A DNA stretch of 64,000 nucleotides, from contig JBIKNF010000008.1 in NCBI GenBank assembly GCA_044358835.1, positions 22,664-86,663 on the forward strand, read 5' to 3'. Under the pieces are notes generated by a model. That model was not told the origin of the DNA and did no database searches. It worked only from the letters and a program-made list of their open reading frames with translations. Source of the stretch: JAJTHC01 sp044358835 (GTDB taxonomy: Bacteria; Cyanobacteriota; Vampirovibrionia; Vampirovibrionales; JAJTHC01). The stretch's first letter is position 1; every line of letters begins with the position of its first letter. The position numbers and the translations under genes are program-made. Positions 26,486 to 35,087 of the stretch are shown piece after piece.

Positions 26486-26518
26486 AAAGACTGGAATGGT
26501 GTTTAAATTCCAGTCTTT
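26486..26518 (-). terminator. Hairpin between clpP and clpX
   Basis: Perfect 12-base stem AAAGACTGGAAT / ATTCCAGTCTTT with a nine-base loop. On the minus (transcribed) strand it is followed by ATTATTGTTT, so it may act as a partial terminator or an RNA-processing/stability element inside the operon. Confidence 0.6.
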
Positions 26519-26569
26519 GTTGGCCTTGTATGAATCAAACGCATCATCACGTCCTTCAATCAAGACGAC

Positions 26570-27181
26570 CTAAAGCTTGGTAATGACTTTGTCAATCATG
26601 CCGTAAGCAACGGCTTCTTCAGGGGTCATAAAGTAATCACGATCCGTGTCTTGTTCGATTTTTTGAATCGACTGCCCTGAATGTGACGCCATAAGTTGAT
26701 TTAAGGTACGTTTTAAACGGCCAATTTCAGCCGCTTGAATTTCAATATCGGACGACTGACCTTGAGCGCCCCCCCATGGCTGGTGGATCATAATACGGGC
26801 ATGAGGCAACGCCATCCGCTTGCCTTTCTCTCCGCCAGAAAGGAGGAAAGCACCCATTGAACAGGCTTGACCCAAACATATGGTGGAAACATTTGCTCGC
26901 ACATGCTTCATGGTGTCGTAAATCGCCAAGCCCGCAGTAACACTACCACCAGGGGAGTTAATGTAGAGCATAATATCTTTTTCAGGGTTTTCAGAATCGA
27001 GCAACAGTAGTTGAGCGATAATGACATTGGCGACGTTATCGTCCACCCCTGTGCCTAAGAAAATAATACGTTCACGCAACAAGCGGGAAAAAATATCAAA
27101 AGAGCGCTCTCCACGACTGGACTGCTCAATCACCATGGGAATTAGAGCCATTTGCTCTTGAAAGTTAGACATCATCATCAC
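26570..27181 (-). CDS. clpP: ATP-dependent Clp protease proteolytic subunit
   Basis: Serine peptidase that forms a tetradecameric barrel with ClpX or ClpA. The full catalytic triad is visible: Ser108 in GQACSMGAFLL, His133 in HARIMIHQPWG, and Asp182 in QDTDRDYFM, with the expected spacing. The oxyanion-hole region INSPGGSVTAGLA is intact. Length 203 residues. The start is ambiguous: GTG at 27181 is followed by three ATG codons, and AAGGAGAG lies upstream at a distance that suits any of them. It is the middle gene of tig-clpP-clpX, and its leader shares a block with that of tig. Confidence 0.97.
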   Translation of the reverse strand: MMMMSNFQEQMALIPMVIEQSSRGERSFDIFSRLLRERIIFLGTGVDDNVANVIIAQLLLLDSENPEKDIMLYINSPGGSVTAGLAIYDTMKHVRANVSTICLGQACSMGAFLLSGGEKGKRMALPHARIMIHQPWGGAQGQSSDIEIQAAEIGRLKRTLNQLMASHSGQSIQKIEQDTDRDYFMTPEEAVAYGMIDKVITKL

Positions 27182-27206
27182 GATTTCGTCTCTCCTTAAA
27201 TCTCTT

Positions 27207-27240
27207 CTAAAACGTCGGACGCCTTAATCCTAATACAAAT
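27207..27240 (-). promoter_or_regulatory. clpP leader block shared with tig leader
   Basis: On the minus strand the clpP leader contains TTAAGGCGTCC followed by ACGTTTTAGAAG. The tig leader (28694-28727) has the same TTAAGGCGTCC followed by ACGTTTTGGAAG at the same place. TTAAGGCG also occurs on the plus strand at 27270-27277, giving an 8-bp inverted repeat (27221-27228 with 27269-27276). Suggests a shared regulatory site or a shared mRNA start. Confidence 0.4.
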
Positions 27241-27317
27241 AACTTCACTATTGTAACAAATAATTTGAATTAAGGCGACACCCCAAGCCTTTTTCCCCTG
27301 CATAAACGAAGCGCGGG

Positions 27318-28682
27318 TTATTCGGCAGGACTCGTCACTTCTTCAAGGGCTAAAGCTTCAGTAACAGCAGGCATCGCCTCTTCCTTGGGTTCTACCCAAG
27401 AAAAAGTGGCTTTTTCAAGCAAGATATTAACCACCTTCTGGGCCAAGAGTTGATCCAACAAGGCTTGGTTGCCATTGGGCTGATTGGCGAGTTGACGCAA
27501 AATAGAACGTTCGTCCGTGCCTTGGGCTTCCGCGATTTCAGCAATTTGTTGATTGAAATCTTCTTCGCTAACAGTTACTTGATGCAACTTTGCAATTTCC
27601 GCAAAGGCAAGGCTTGTGCTAATGCGCTGAATGGCTTCATTTTTAAAGCTTTCGCTCATTTCTTCTGTACGGGCTTGTAAAAATTCATTGAAGTTTAAGC
27701 CCTGTTGATTAAACCGTTCGCTCATGTCTTCAATAATGGATTCCACTTCGCGTTGAATCATGCCTTTAGGCAAGTCGATTTTTGTGGCCTGAACCAGAGC
27801 ATCTACCACAGCGCGTTGCTTTCGGAAGGTTTCTTCCCGTTCATTACGGGTTTGAATGGTTTTGGCCACATGTGTTTTTACGTCAGCAACGGTTTTAAAC
27901 TCACCTAACTTTGGCGCTGTTTCATCACTTAGTTCTGGGGTTACATATTTTTTAATCGTCTGAATTTTAATTTCAAAACTGACGACTTGATCCGCCAATT
28001 TTGCATCAAAATAATCTTCAGGGAATTGGACATCAATGCTAAAAGGTGCCCCCACTTCTTTACCGGGTAGTTGAACCGTAAAGGAATCTAGGAAGTTATT
28101 ATTGCTTAAATCCAGTTCGAATTCTTCGGCTTTACCACCCGCGAATTCTTCACCATTTAAACGACCCGTAAAGTCTAGAACAATTACATCGGTTCCTTCT
28201 ACCACGTTACGATCCGTAACGGTTTGCAGGCTGGCCATCCGTTCTAAAAGGGCTTGTATTTCTTTTTCTTCAGCATCAACCATTGAAGTCAATTTTTCCA
28301 CTTCAACAGAAAGCGCCAAGCCTTCAGGCAAATTTACCGTAGGGCGAATATCCACTTCAGCCACCAAGCGAATGCCGTCTTGCAAGTTGAACTCCAGTTC
28401 CACTAAACGAGGCTGAGCCACTACATCTAGCTTCTGTTCGCTAATGACATCTGCAAAAACATAAGGCAAGTAACGATCCAGCGCTTCTTGTTTAATGACG
28501 TCTTCCCCAACCGTTTTTTCAATCATGCGAAGTGGGGCTTTGCCACGACGAAAGCCATGAATGTTTACGCGTTGCCCTACACGACGGCACGCTTTGTTAA
28601 ATTCTTGCTGAGCTTGTTCAGCAGGCACATGAATCGTTAATTTAACCGCAGAAGATTCAATGGGTTGAAGTTCGACTTTCAT
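27318..28682 (-). CDS. tig: Trigger factor
   Basis: Ribosome-bound chaperone and peptidyl-prolyl isomerase that meets nascent chains at the exit tunnel. The ribosome-binding signature is GFRRGKAPLRMIE (about residues 44-56), followed by a PPIase domain (about 155-240) and the helical C-terminal arms. 454 residues, within the family range. I chose the ATG at 28682, preceded by GGAAGGAA, rather than an upstream start at 28697. First gene of tig-clpP-clpX. Two copies of an AAATACTT...TAGGAATAG direct repeat lie about 40-85 bases upstream. Confidence 0.96.
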   Translation of the reverse strand: MKVELQPIESSAVKLTIHVPAEQAQQEFNKACRRVGQRVNIHGFRRGKAPLRMIEKTVGEDVIKQEALDRYLPYVFADVISEQKLDVVAQPRLVELEFNLQDGIRLVAEVDIRPTVNLPEGLALSVEVEKLTSMVDAEEKEIQALLERMASLQTVTDRNVVEGTDVIVLDFTGRLNGEEFAGGKAEEFELDLSNNNFLDSFTVQLPGKEVGAPFSIDVQFPEDYFDAKLADQVVSFEIKIQTIKKYVTPELSDETAPKLGEFKTVADVKTHVAKTIQTRNEREETFRKQRAVVDALVQATKIDLPKGMIQREVESIIEDMSERFNQQGLNFNEFLQARTEEMSESFKNEAIQRISTSLAFAEIAKLHQVTVSEEDFNQQIAEIAEAQGTDERSILRQLANQPNGNQALLDQLLAQKVVNILLEKATFSWVEPKEEAMPAVTEALALEEVTSPAE

Positions 28683-28721
28683 TATAATTCCTTCCAAAAC
28701 GTGCAGGACGCCTTAACCAAT

Positions 28722-28767
28722 AAATACTTTAGGAATAGCATAGCACAAATACTTATTTTAGGAATAG
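28722..28767. repeat. Direct repeat upstream of tig
   Basis: AAATACTTTAGGAATAG (28722-28738) and a second copy with a four-base insertion (28747-28767). Between and across them the minus strand reads TATGCTATTCC, a possible extended -10 box. Could be two regulator sites around the tig promoter. Confidence 0.4.
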
Positions 28768-28860
28768 TTTTGTACTGAATGACGTTGTTTTTACAACAAT
28801 CTAAAGCCTTCTATAAATAGAATCTACAAATGTAAAGTGTAAAAAGTAAATATAAAAATA

Positions 28861-28932
28861 AGCGGGAGACGAGGCTCGAACTCGCGACATCTTCCTTGGC
28901 AAGGAAGCATTCTACCACTGAATTACTCCCGC
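28861..28932 (-). tRNA. tRNA-Gly (GCC)
   Basis: On the minus strand, acceptor GCGGGAG pairs with CTCCCGC. The D-arm is ATTC-AGTGGTA-GAAT, the anticodon arm CTTCC-TTGCCAA-GGAAG with anticodon GCC, and the T-arm GCGAG-TTCGAGC-CTCGT. All four stems form. The 3' CCA is not encoded (sequence continues TTATTTT), so it is added by the CCA enzyme. A TATAAC box lies about 12 bases upstream (28944-28949). Confidence 0.95.
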
Positions 28933-28971
28933 TTAATATAAGCGTTATATTTAATTATTAAACAACGATTG

Positions 28972-28998
28972 AAAAAAGGTGTATTTCTTTCAACACCT
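28972..28998 (-). terminator. Rho-independent terminator after flgA
   Basis: Minus strand: six-base stem AGGTGT / ACACCT with a ten-base loop, followed by TTTTTT. It separates the flagellar pair from the downstream tRNA gene. Confidence 0.65.
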
Positions 28999-29083
28999 AT
29001 TAGTCTATCTAATCAATCAAAATGTGCAAGCTTTTTTTGAAGGCGTCGCTCACAAAAAAGAAAACCACTTCACAGTGCGGGTG

Positions 29084-29887
29084 TTACATTTTGGTGAAAA
29101 TGCTACCATCGGCTTGCACCTGCCCAAAAAATACCTTGTGATTAAATCCGCTTTGCTTGACTTTAATCATATCCCCAACCGATCCATTTTGCAGGGCTTG
29201 AGCATCTAACACCATACGAATAGGACGGGTACTTTGGTGGACTTCTAGCACCAACTTCACCGCCTGATTCATTAAAACCGCAGGCGGGGTTTTGACCTGA
29301 AATTTAGTGAGCAACTGCCCTTGGCTTAAATTCGTACGAGCAATCGCTGAAGGAGTTAAGTCACTTAAAAGTAGTTGGTTCGAGTCTCTTAGGCTTACGA
29401 TGCTTGATGTTCGTTCCAAATGCCCCGTCAAACGAGCCCCAAAGGGAAGGGATTCTTTCACTCGCCAAGCCAACACCTGTTTTTGTACCATTAAAGGTAA
29501 AACCAACGTGGTTTGACGATGAGACTGCTCCCCTTCAAGCAAAAGGCTCACGGTGCCATAGCCTTGCTGAAAGACGGAAACATCCACCCCGCCATTTAAT
29601 TGAAGGTGAAAAGCTTCCCCTTCAAGCAGTTCAAGCGAACGAAACTTGCGAGTCGCGGGCACATTAATTCCCAACACAACTTCACAAGGTGTGAGATGTT
29701 GAGACTGGCAATACGATTGTGTAAACGTTTCCAACAAAGGCCTTATTTTTTCATGCAAGGTGGGAGCCTTCACCCATTGTTCTGCATGCGCCACAGGATT
29801 AAAGCCCCACCCACCTGTAAGACAAGGGTATAAAAGAAAAAGGTATAAAAGACTAAATTTCACAACGGCCTGTAGAGATGGTTTCAC
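29084..29887 (-). CDS. flgA: FlgA-like flagellar P-ring assembly protein
   Basis: Periplasmic chaperone for assembly of the flagellar P-ring in diderm bacteria. The 267 residues start with a signal peptide (hydrophobic to about residue 30, VAHAE cleavage-like site). The C-terminal 130 residues carry the SAF/FlgA pattern: a first element around LSDLTPSAIARTNLSQGQLL, then VKTPPAVLMNQAVKLVLEV, and the closing SVGDMIKVKQSGFNHKVFFGQV with its Asp-x-Gly and Gly-x-Val rhythm. The N-terminal part is divergent. It directly follows flgG (gap about 40 bases) on the same strand, the usual flgG-flgA order, and a terminator follows. Identification rests on the C-terminal pattern and context. Confidence 0.82.
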   Translation of the reverse strand: MKPSLQAVVKFSLLYLFLLYPCLTGGWGFNPVAHAEQWVKAPTLHEKIRPLLETFTQSYCQSQHLTPCEVVLGINVPATRKFRSLELLEGEAFHLQLNGGVDVSVFQQGYGTVSLLLEGEQSHRQTTLVLPLMVQKQVLAWRVKESLPFGARLTGHLERTSSIVSLRDSNQLLLSDLTPSAIARTNLSQGQLLTKFQVKTPPAVLMNQAVKLVLEVHQSTRPIRMVLDAQALQNGSVGDMIKVKQSGFNHKVFFGQVQADGSIFTKM

Positions 29888-29927
29888 GATATAATCCTAA
29901 AAATTAAGAGGTTTCCCACCCTGCCTT

Positions 29928-30716
29928 TTAGACGATTTGATTGATAGTTTGAAGCATTTGATCGCCGGCTTGCATGACTTTTGAATTGGCTTCAAACGCC
30001 CGTTGGGCTGTAATTAAGTTAATCAGTTCTTCTACAATTTGCACGTTGGAATTTTCTAAAAACCCTTGGCCAATGGTAGTACGAGCAAACTCGCCTTGCC
30101 CCAACTGCCCCACAATCGGATCCCCCGAAGACGGGGTGCGGACATAGATGTTGCGTCCTTGGGCTTCAAGTCCCGAAGGGTTCGCAAAGCGTGCCAGCTG
30201 TATTTGCCCAATTTCTTGAAAGTTGCCCGTGGAATCGCGAATGCTCACAGAGCCATTGGCCCCGATGGAAACTTCGGTGGAATCTTGAGGAATCGTCATT
30301 TGAGGGATGAGCGGGTAACCGTCTGTCGTTACAATGGTGCCGTTGGCGTCTCGCTTGAAGGAACCGTCTCTTGAATAGCCGACTTGTCCGTTGTCTAACT
30401 GAATCTGAAAAAAGCCGTCGCCTTGAATGGCCATGTCTAAGGGGTTGGCGGTTTGAATAACAGGGCCGTTAATAAAGTCCCGCTGAGTGGCAGAAATACG
30501 TGTGCCTAAGCCCACTTGCACACCAACAGGGTCAATCGTGCCTTGGCTGCCTAATGAACCAGGGGACGAAAAGGTTTGGTTAATGAGATCTTGAAATTCG
30601 GCACGACTTTTTTTGTAGCCTATGGTGTTGACGTTTGAAACGTTGTTGGCAATAATGTCCATATTAAACTGTTGCGTGGTTGCACCAGTGGCGGCGGTAT
30701 AAAGCGATCTTAACAT
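29928..30716 (-). CDS. flgG: Flagellar distal rod protein FlgG
   Basis: Structural protein of the distal rod in the flagellar basal body. The 262 residues match the family length. The N-terminal rod signature (LRSLYTAATGATTQQFNMDIIANNVSNVNTIGYKK, residues 2-36, seen in part) and the C-terminal amphipathic helix (NVQIVEELINLITAQRAFEANSKVMQ) are unmistakable, with the central NPLDMAIQGDGFFQI block. First gene of a two-gene flagellar unit with flgA. Upstream lies a nine-base C tract (30801-30809) in the probable control region. Confidence 0.97.
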   Translation of the reverse strand: MLRSLYTAATGATTQQFNMDIIANNVSNVNTIGYKKSRAEFQDLINQTFSSPGSLGSQGTIDPVGVQVGLGTRISATQRDFINGPVIQTANPLDMAIQGDGFFQIQLDNGQVGYSRDGSFKRDANGTIVTTDGYPLIPQMTIPQDSTEVSIGANGSVSIRDSTGNFQEIGQIQLARFANPSGLEAQGRNIYVRTPSSGDPIVGQLGQGEFARTTIGQGFLENSNVQIVEELINLITAQRAFEANSKVMQAGDQMLQTINQIV

Positions 30717-30800
30717 CTACAGTCTCTCTCTTTAATTATGGGTGGATGTGGCAACATTTTTAGAACTTGAATGAAGTCATCCAAAGTTAGTATGACGCAT

Positions 30801-30809
30801 CCCCCCCCC
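30801..30809. repeat. Nine-base C tract upstream of flgG
   Basis: The only non-coding G/C run of eight or more in the window. It lies 85 bases before the flgG start in the 160-base gap behind the unknown membrane protein gene, where length changes could alter promoter spacing. Confidence 0.75.
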
Positions 30810-30876
30810 TGTCGCCTTAACCTAAAGGTGTATTCTAATGCCCATTGAAAACTTCAATAGCGTCTGGCGGAAGTTT

Positions 30877-32346
30877 CTACCCAATCACCTTATTCTTACT
30901 ACTCTTAAGCCTCAAGGATTCTTCATGGTGAGAAGACGGAGGGACAGAAGCCGTTTTAAGCGAAGGGTTTTTAGGCGAAGTCTTTTGAACCTGTTGCGCT
31001 TGGCGTTGACGACGCGCCAGCGGATTTAAACTTTTGTGATGGCTTCTTTCCCACCACGCCACCAGAGGCGCGCCTAGAATCAAGACAGCAGACACTCCAT
31101 CCACCAAAAAGGACAAATTTTCACTTTGTAAAGCTGTTTTTATTTTAGGCGTAATGACTTTGACTTCTACAATGTTACCCTCAGCATCTTTTTCTAGCAG
31201 GGTTTTATATTTACGATAAGGCATTCTTAGCAACGATCCTAAGCGAAAAATCCCCAATAACCAGTCGTTCGACCAACTCGCGGCTCCCACGGCTTCAAGC
31301 ACCGTTCCCCCTGCTTCTTGGAGCGCCAGATTCTTAAATTTAGTATTTTGTTGTTTTTGAGCATCCGTTCGAAGCCAAATCTGCTTGGCGGAACATAAAG
31401 CACTTGTAGTTTGTAGCAAATTTGCCACCAACAGCGCTGGACGCGTAAAGAGTTTCGCGACATGGTTCACCCCCAGTGTTTCTGCAAGAGTTTCAATGCC
31501 CACCCCCACAATTCCTCCGAAGGCCCCTGTGGTTTCCGCAAGATACAGATTACGTTGAATCTGAATGTTACGAGAATCACCTTTAGCGAGTGAATCCACA
31601 TGAAAGCGTTCAGGCAAACGGATTTGGTGAGAGGGGTTCACGACTTTTTTGCCAACTTCTTGTAATAGTTTACCTCCTGCTTGAATAGACGCCCCTGCTT
31701 GTTGGCTGGCATAATGGAGATCCTTACCCACATAATCAAAAAAGGCTCGCATATTTTGATTGTCGGTGTGGGTGGTGCTAAAGGTAAGGTAACGTTTTAC
31801 TAAACCACCATTAAGCCATGTCTTCATTCCAGGCAATCCTGTTGTTTCAAATGATTCTACAGTATTTCCATGTTTTCTCGCTTCATTTGCTGCCGAAGTC
31901 ACCCGATCGTTATAGCCTACAGCGGCTTCAGCCATTTCAGACAAATGATTCGCTACAAGCATAGCCGCTTTAGCATAAAAACCATGAGACCAAAAAACGG
32001 CCGGAAAGGAGGCCAATAAGCCTAAATTTCCTAAAATCAAAGTAGGGTTATCATGCCCAATAGCTCTTTGTAAGCTTGAAACGGTTTTAATGGCACCCAC
32101 GCCGGCGTAAAGGGCGTAGCCTGCGTTGGTCATCCAATGCGATTTCTTTTTAGCAGGGGGAGTTGCTCCCCTCTTTTTTTGATCCGAAGCAGTGGACAAA
32201 GCGCAAGGAGTCACTGGGGCGGGCGTGACAGGCAATGACAACAGCTCCACCTTGTCCAAATCCGTTGGGTAGGTGACTGGCGTAATATGGGGGGAGTCAG
32301 CGTAAGGAAGTTTACGCAGTCGTAAACATCGTACAGAATCACTCAT
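30877..32346 (-). CDS. Membrane-associated protein of unknown function
   Basis: 489 residues, family not recognised. The N-terminal 70 residues are Pro/Thr-rich and look disordered, with a basic patch (KKRGATPPAKKKS). Hydrophobic Gly/Ala-rich segments follow at about 72-95, 105-140, 262-300 and 420-440 (VDGVSAVLILGAPLVAWW), separated by helical soluble parts. The C-terminal 45 residues are basic and Gln/Ser-rich. No signal peptide. The organisation resembles the unknown protein at the start of the window, and both may belong to one lineage-specific family of envelope or inclusion proteins. Stands alone on its strand, between flgG and fusA. Confidence 0.75.
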   Translation of the reverse strand: MSDSVRCLRLRKLPYADSPHITPVTYPTDLDKVELLSLPVTPAPVTPCALSTASDQKKRGATPPAKKKSHWMTNAGYALYAGVGAIKTVSSLQRAIGHDNPTLILGNLGLLASFPAVFWSHGFYAKAAMLVANHLSEMAEAAVGYNDRVTSAANEARKHGNTVESFETTGLPGMKTWLNGGLVKRYLTFSTTHTDNQNMRAFFDYVGKDLHYASQQAGASIQAGGKLLQEVGKKVVNPSHQIRLPERFHVDSLAKGDSRNIQIQRNLYLAETTGAFGGIVGVGIETLAETLGVNHVAKLFTRPALLVANLLQTTSALCSAKQIWLRTDAQKQQNTKFKNLALQEAGGTVLEAVGAASWSNDWLLGIFRLGSLLRMPYRKYKTLLEKDAEGNIVEVKVITPKIKTALQSENLSFLVDGVSAVLILGAPLVAWWERSHHKSLNPLARRQRQAQQVQKTSPKNPSLKTASVPPSSHHEESLRLKSSKNKVIG

Positions 32347-32652
32347 CTAACAAGCGTTTCCTATAAATATCAAAAATGGGATGTACCCGTAAGTTAATCA
32401 AATCAAGCCTTAAATAATAAGGTGCATCACATTCGTGTTGTAGAGAAAAGGAAAGAAAACGCAGTCATATCGTGTAAATTCAATCATAAAGTTTGTGTAA
32501 GTAAGATTTAATCTAACATAGAGATAAAATGATGTAAAGCCTTTTCTGTGCTAAATAGAGGAATAAAATTTCAGTGGACTTTACATATTTTCGGTTATAA
32601 TGGTAAGTATCTTTATTGTTTCATTGTCCTAATCTGTAGAGGAACTCCGCTC
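32347..32652. other. Divergent intergenic region before fusA
   Basis: About 306 bases between the divergent unknown membrane protein and fusA. AT-rich. Apart from the fusA promoter (32575-32601) and a tiny hairpin CCTTA-AATAA-TAAGG at 32408-32422, I see no gene or repeat. Confidence 0.6.
32575..32601 (+). promoter_or_regulatory. Probable fusA promoter
   Basis: Perfect TATAAT at 32596-32601 with TGGACT at 32575-32580 (15-base spacer). Predicts a leader of about 45 bases containing AGAGGAA before the GTG start. Confidence 0.5.
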
Positions 32653-34749
32653 GTGGCTCGTAAAACCCCCCTTGAAAAAATTCGTAACATCGGTATTGCT
32701 GCTCACATTGACGCTGGTAAAACCACGACAACCGAACGTATTTTGTTCTATTCAGGCAAAGTGCACAAAATTGGTGAAGTTCACGACGGCAACGCCGTGA
32801 CAGACTGGATGGAACAAGAACGCGAACGCGGGATTACCATTACCTCTGCCGCGATTACGACGTCTTGGAAAGACTTTCAAATCAACATTATTGACACCCC
32901 TGGTCACGTAGATTTCACCATTGAAGTCGAACGTTCCTTGCGTGTTTTAGACGGCGTTTGTGCGGTCTTCTGTTCAGTGGGGGGGGTTCAGCCTCAATCT
33001 GAAACCGTGTGGCGTCAAGCGGATCGCTACAAAGTGCCTCGTATGGCCTTTGTCAACAAGATGGACCGTACTGGAGCCAACTTCACCCGTGTCGTGGCTC
33101 AAATGCGAGATCGCTTAAAGGCCAATGCCGTGCCGATTCAGTTACCCATTGGGGCCGAAGAAAACTTCTTAGGCATGATTGACTTGGTGGAGTTTAACGC
33201 CATTCGTTTTTATGACGATATTGGTAAAGATATTCGTATTGAAGAGATCCCTGCCGATATGCTGGATGATGCAACGATTGCTCGTGAAGTCTTGGTTGAA
33301 GCGGTTGTTGAGCATGACGACGTTTTAATGGATCGCTACTTGAGTGGTGAAGAAATTAGCGTTGCTGAGCTTAAAAAAGCGTTGCGTCAAGCGGTGATTG
33401 ATGTCAAAATTGTGCCTGTTCTGTGTGGAACGGCCTTTAAAAACAAAGGCGTTCAACCGTTGTTGGACGCTGTTGTGGATTACTTGCCAGCCCCTAATGA
33501 CGTGCCTCCGATTGAAGGGGTGGCGATGGATCACGAAACCAAAATTGTGCGTCATTCTCGTGATGATGAGCCGTTTTCAGCGCTGGCCTTTAAAATCATG
33601 ACGGATCCTTTTGTGGGTCGTTTGACCTTCTGTCGTGCTTATAGTGGTGTGATGAGTGGCGGAAGCTACGTGATGAACGCCACCAAAGGCAAAAAAGAAC
33701 GGGTTAGTCGCATTGTGCAAATGCATGCGGATGCTCGTGTGGAAATTGATGAAGTACGCGCTGGTGATATTTTCGCTTGTGTGGGCTTTAAAAACACCAC
33801 CACAGGAGACACCCTCACCGCTGAAGGGCAAGAAGTTATTTTGGAATCGATTTTCATTCCAGAACCCGTTATTGAAGTGGCCATTGAACCCAATTCCAAG
33901 GCGGATCAAGACAAACTTTCCATGAGTTTAATTAAACTAGCCGAAGAAGATCCGACCTTCCGTGTGCGTGTGGATGAAGAATCGTCTCAAACCGTTATTG
34001 CGGGGATGGGTGAACTTCACCTTGAGATTATTGTGGACCGTTTGTTGCGTGAATTTAAAGTCAACGCGAGCGTCGGAAAACCTCAAGTCGCCTACCGTGA
34101 AACGATTACCAAAATGGTTGAAGTGGAAGGCAAGTTCGTGCGTCAATCCGGCGGACGCGGTCAATTTGGTCATGTTTGGTTGCGTTTGGAACCCCTGGAG
34201 CGCGGCACGGGTTACGTCTTTGAAAATAAAATCGTTGGTGGTGTGGTACCAAAAGAGTTTATCGGACCTGTTTCCAAAGGGGTTGAAGAAGCCCTTAAGG
34301 GAGGCGTCATCGCTGGGTTTGAATTGATCGATGTGAAAGCCACCTTGTATGACGGTAGCTACCACGATGTTGACTCGAGCGAAATGGCCTTTAAAATTGC
34401 GGGTTCCATGGCGTTGAAAGCCGGTGTGCCTAAAGCAGGGCCTCAGTTGCTTGAACCGACCATGAAAGTAGAAGTTGAAGTGCCTGATGACTTCATGGGT
34501 GATGTCATCGGTGATCTTTCCAGCCGTCGTGGACGCATGGAAGGCATGGATTCTATTGCAGGAACAGGCAGTACGGTAATTCGTGCGACTGTGCCTTTGG
34601 GTGAAATGTTTGGTTATGCCACCGATTTACGCTCAAAAACGCAAGGGCGTGGTACCTTTAGCATGGAGTTTGCACACTATGAACCGATGCCCAACAACTT
34701 GGCTGAAGCCATGGCCAGTAAATTCAAAGGGCATTCGGTTGAAGCCTAG
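32653..34749 (+). CDS. fusA: Elongation factor G
   Basis: GTPase that moves tRNAs and mRNA through the ribosome after each peptide bond. The start is GTG at 32653 (protein VARKTPLEKIRNIGIAAHIDAGKTT), preceded by AGAGGAA and giving the usual 698 residues; the frame continues upstream but without conserved sequence. G1 AHIDAGKTT (17-25), G3 DTPGHVDF, G4 NKMDRTGA and the domain IV loop (SYHDVDSSEMAFK) are intact. It is a stand-alone gene, not in the str operon with rpsL/rpsG/tuf, and is followed by two hairpins. It contains an eight-base G tract at 32979-32986. Confidence 0.97.
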   Translation: MARKTPLEKIRNIGIAAHIDAGKTTTTERILFYSGKVHKIGEVHDGNAVTDWMEQERERGITITSAAITTSWKDFQINIIDTPGHVDFTIEVERSLRVLDGVCAVFCSVGGVQPQSETVWRQADRYKVPRMAFVNKMDRTGANFTRVVAQMRDRLKANAVPIQLPIGAEENFLGMIDLVEFNAIRFYDDIGKDIRIEEIPADMLDDATIAREVLVEAVVEHDDVLMDRYLSGEEISVAELKKALRQAVIDVKIVPVLCGTAFKNKGVQPLLDAVVDYLPAPNDVPPIEGVAMDHETKIVRHSRDDEPFSALAFKIMTDPFVGRLTFCRAYSGVMSGGSYVMNATKGKKERVSRIVQMHADARVEIDEVRAGDIFACVGFKNTTTGDTLTAEGQEVILESIFIPEPVIEVAIEPNSKADQDKLSMSLIKLAEEDPTFRVRVDEESSQTVIAGMGELHLEIIVDRLLREFKVNASVGKPQVAYRETITKMVEVEGKFVRQSGGRGQFGHVWLRLEPLERGTGYVFENKIVGGVVPKEFIGPVSKGVEEALKGGVIAGFELIDVKATLYDGSYHDVDSSEMAFKIAGSMALKAGVPKAGPQLLEPTMKVEVEVPDDFMGDVIGDLSSRRGRMEGMDSIAGTGSTVIRATVPLGEMFGYATDLRSKTQGRGTFSMEFAHYEPMPNNLAEAMASKFKGHSVEA

Positions 34750-34773
34750 TATTTGCTGTTAAAATCGAGTTTA

Positions 34774-34829
34774 GGGCGATAAAACGCCCGCCGTCAACAG
34801 GGATGCATTGTACAACAGAATGCATCCCT
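34774..34829 (+). terminator. Tandem hairpins after fusA
   Basis: A short stem GGGCG-ATAAAA-CGCCC (34774-34789), then a perfect 11-base stem AGGGATGCATT / AATGCATCCCT with a nine-base loop (34799-34829) that can extend into flanking GTCAA/TTTGAC. The downstream T-run is weak. Confidence 0.65.
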
Positions 34830-34871
34830 ATTGTTTGACGCCATATGACGCCAAGGCGAGTGACGAAACTC

Positions 34872-34953
34872 AAGAAAAAATGGTGTGTTCTAAGCTCTTC
34901 AAAAAAAATGATGGGTTCTAAGCTCTGTTGAAGAAAAATGAGGGGTTTGAAAC
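34872..34953. repeat. Three imperfect tandem repeats of about 30 bp
   Basis: Units start at about 34872, 34901 and 34931. The first two share GTTCTAAGCTCT preceded by an A-run and TGRTGNG; the third is shorter and ends in GGGGTTTGAAAC. They lie directly before a TATAAT box. Confidence 0.6.
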
Positions 34954-34962
34954 ATTTGCTTA

Positions 34963-34968
34963 TATAAT
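34963..34968 (+). promoter_or_regulatory. -10 box before ComF-like gene
   Basis: TATAAT ten bases after the tandem repeats; no clear -35, so an activator bound at the repeats is possible. Confidence 0.35.
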
Positions 34969-35087
34969 GAGTATATCGCTTCTTCAAGGCTGGGGATGGA
35001 CTTCGCGTTCTGACTACACTTAGGAGTGTACAGATGTCACATCCTTTAGTCAAAAGGTGTTTTTGTTTTCTTATTTAGAGGTTTATA

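Larger units (their letters stand above)
34750..35087. other. Gene-less stretch between fusA and ComF-like gene
   Basis: Holds two terminator-type hairpins (34774-34829), a three-unit imperfect tandem repeat (34872-34953) and a TATAAT box (34963-34968). No credible gene. Confidence 0.65.

Noticed and set aside
32548..32652. Upstream start for elongation factor G
   Set aside because: It would add 35 unconserved residues containing the promoter box; the GTG at 32653 gives the normal N-terminus and has a ribosome binding site.
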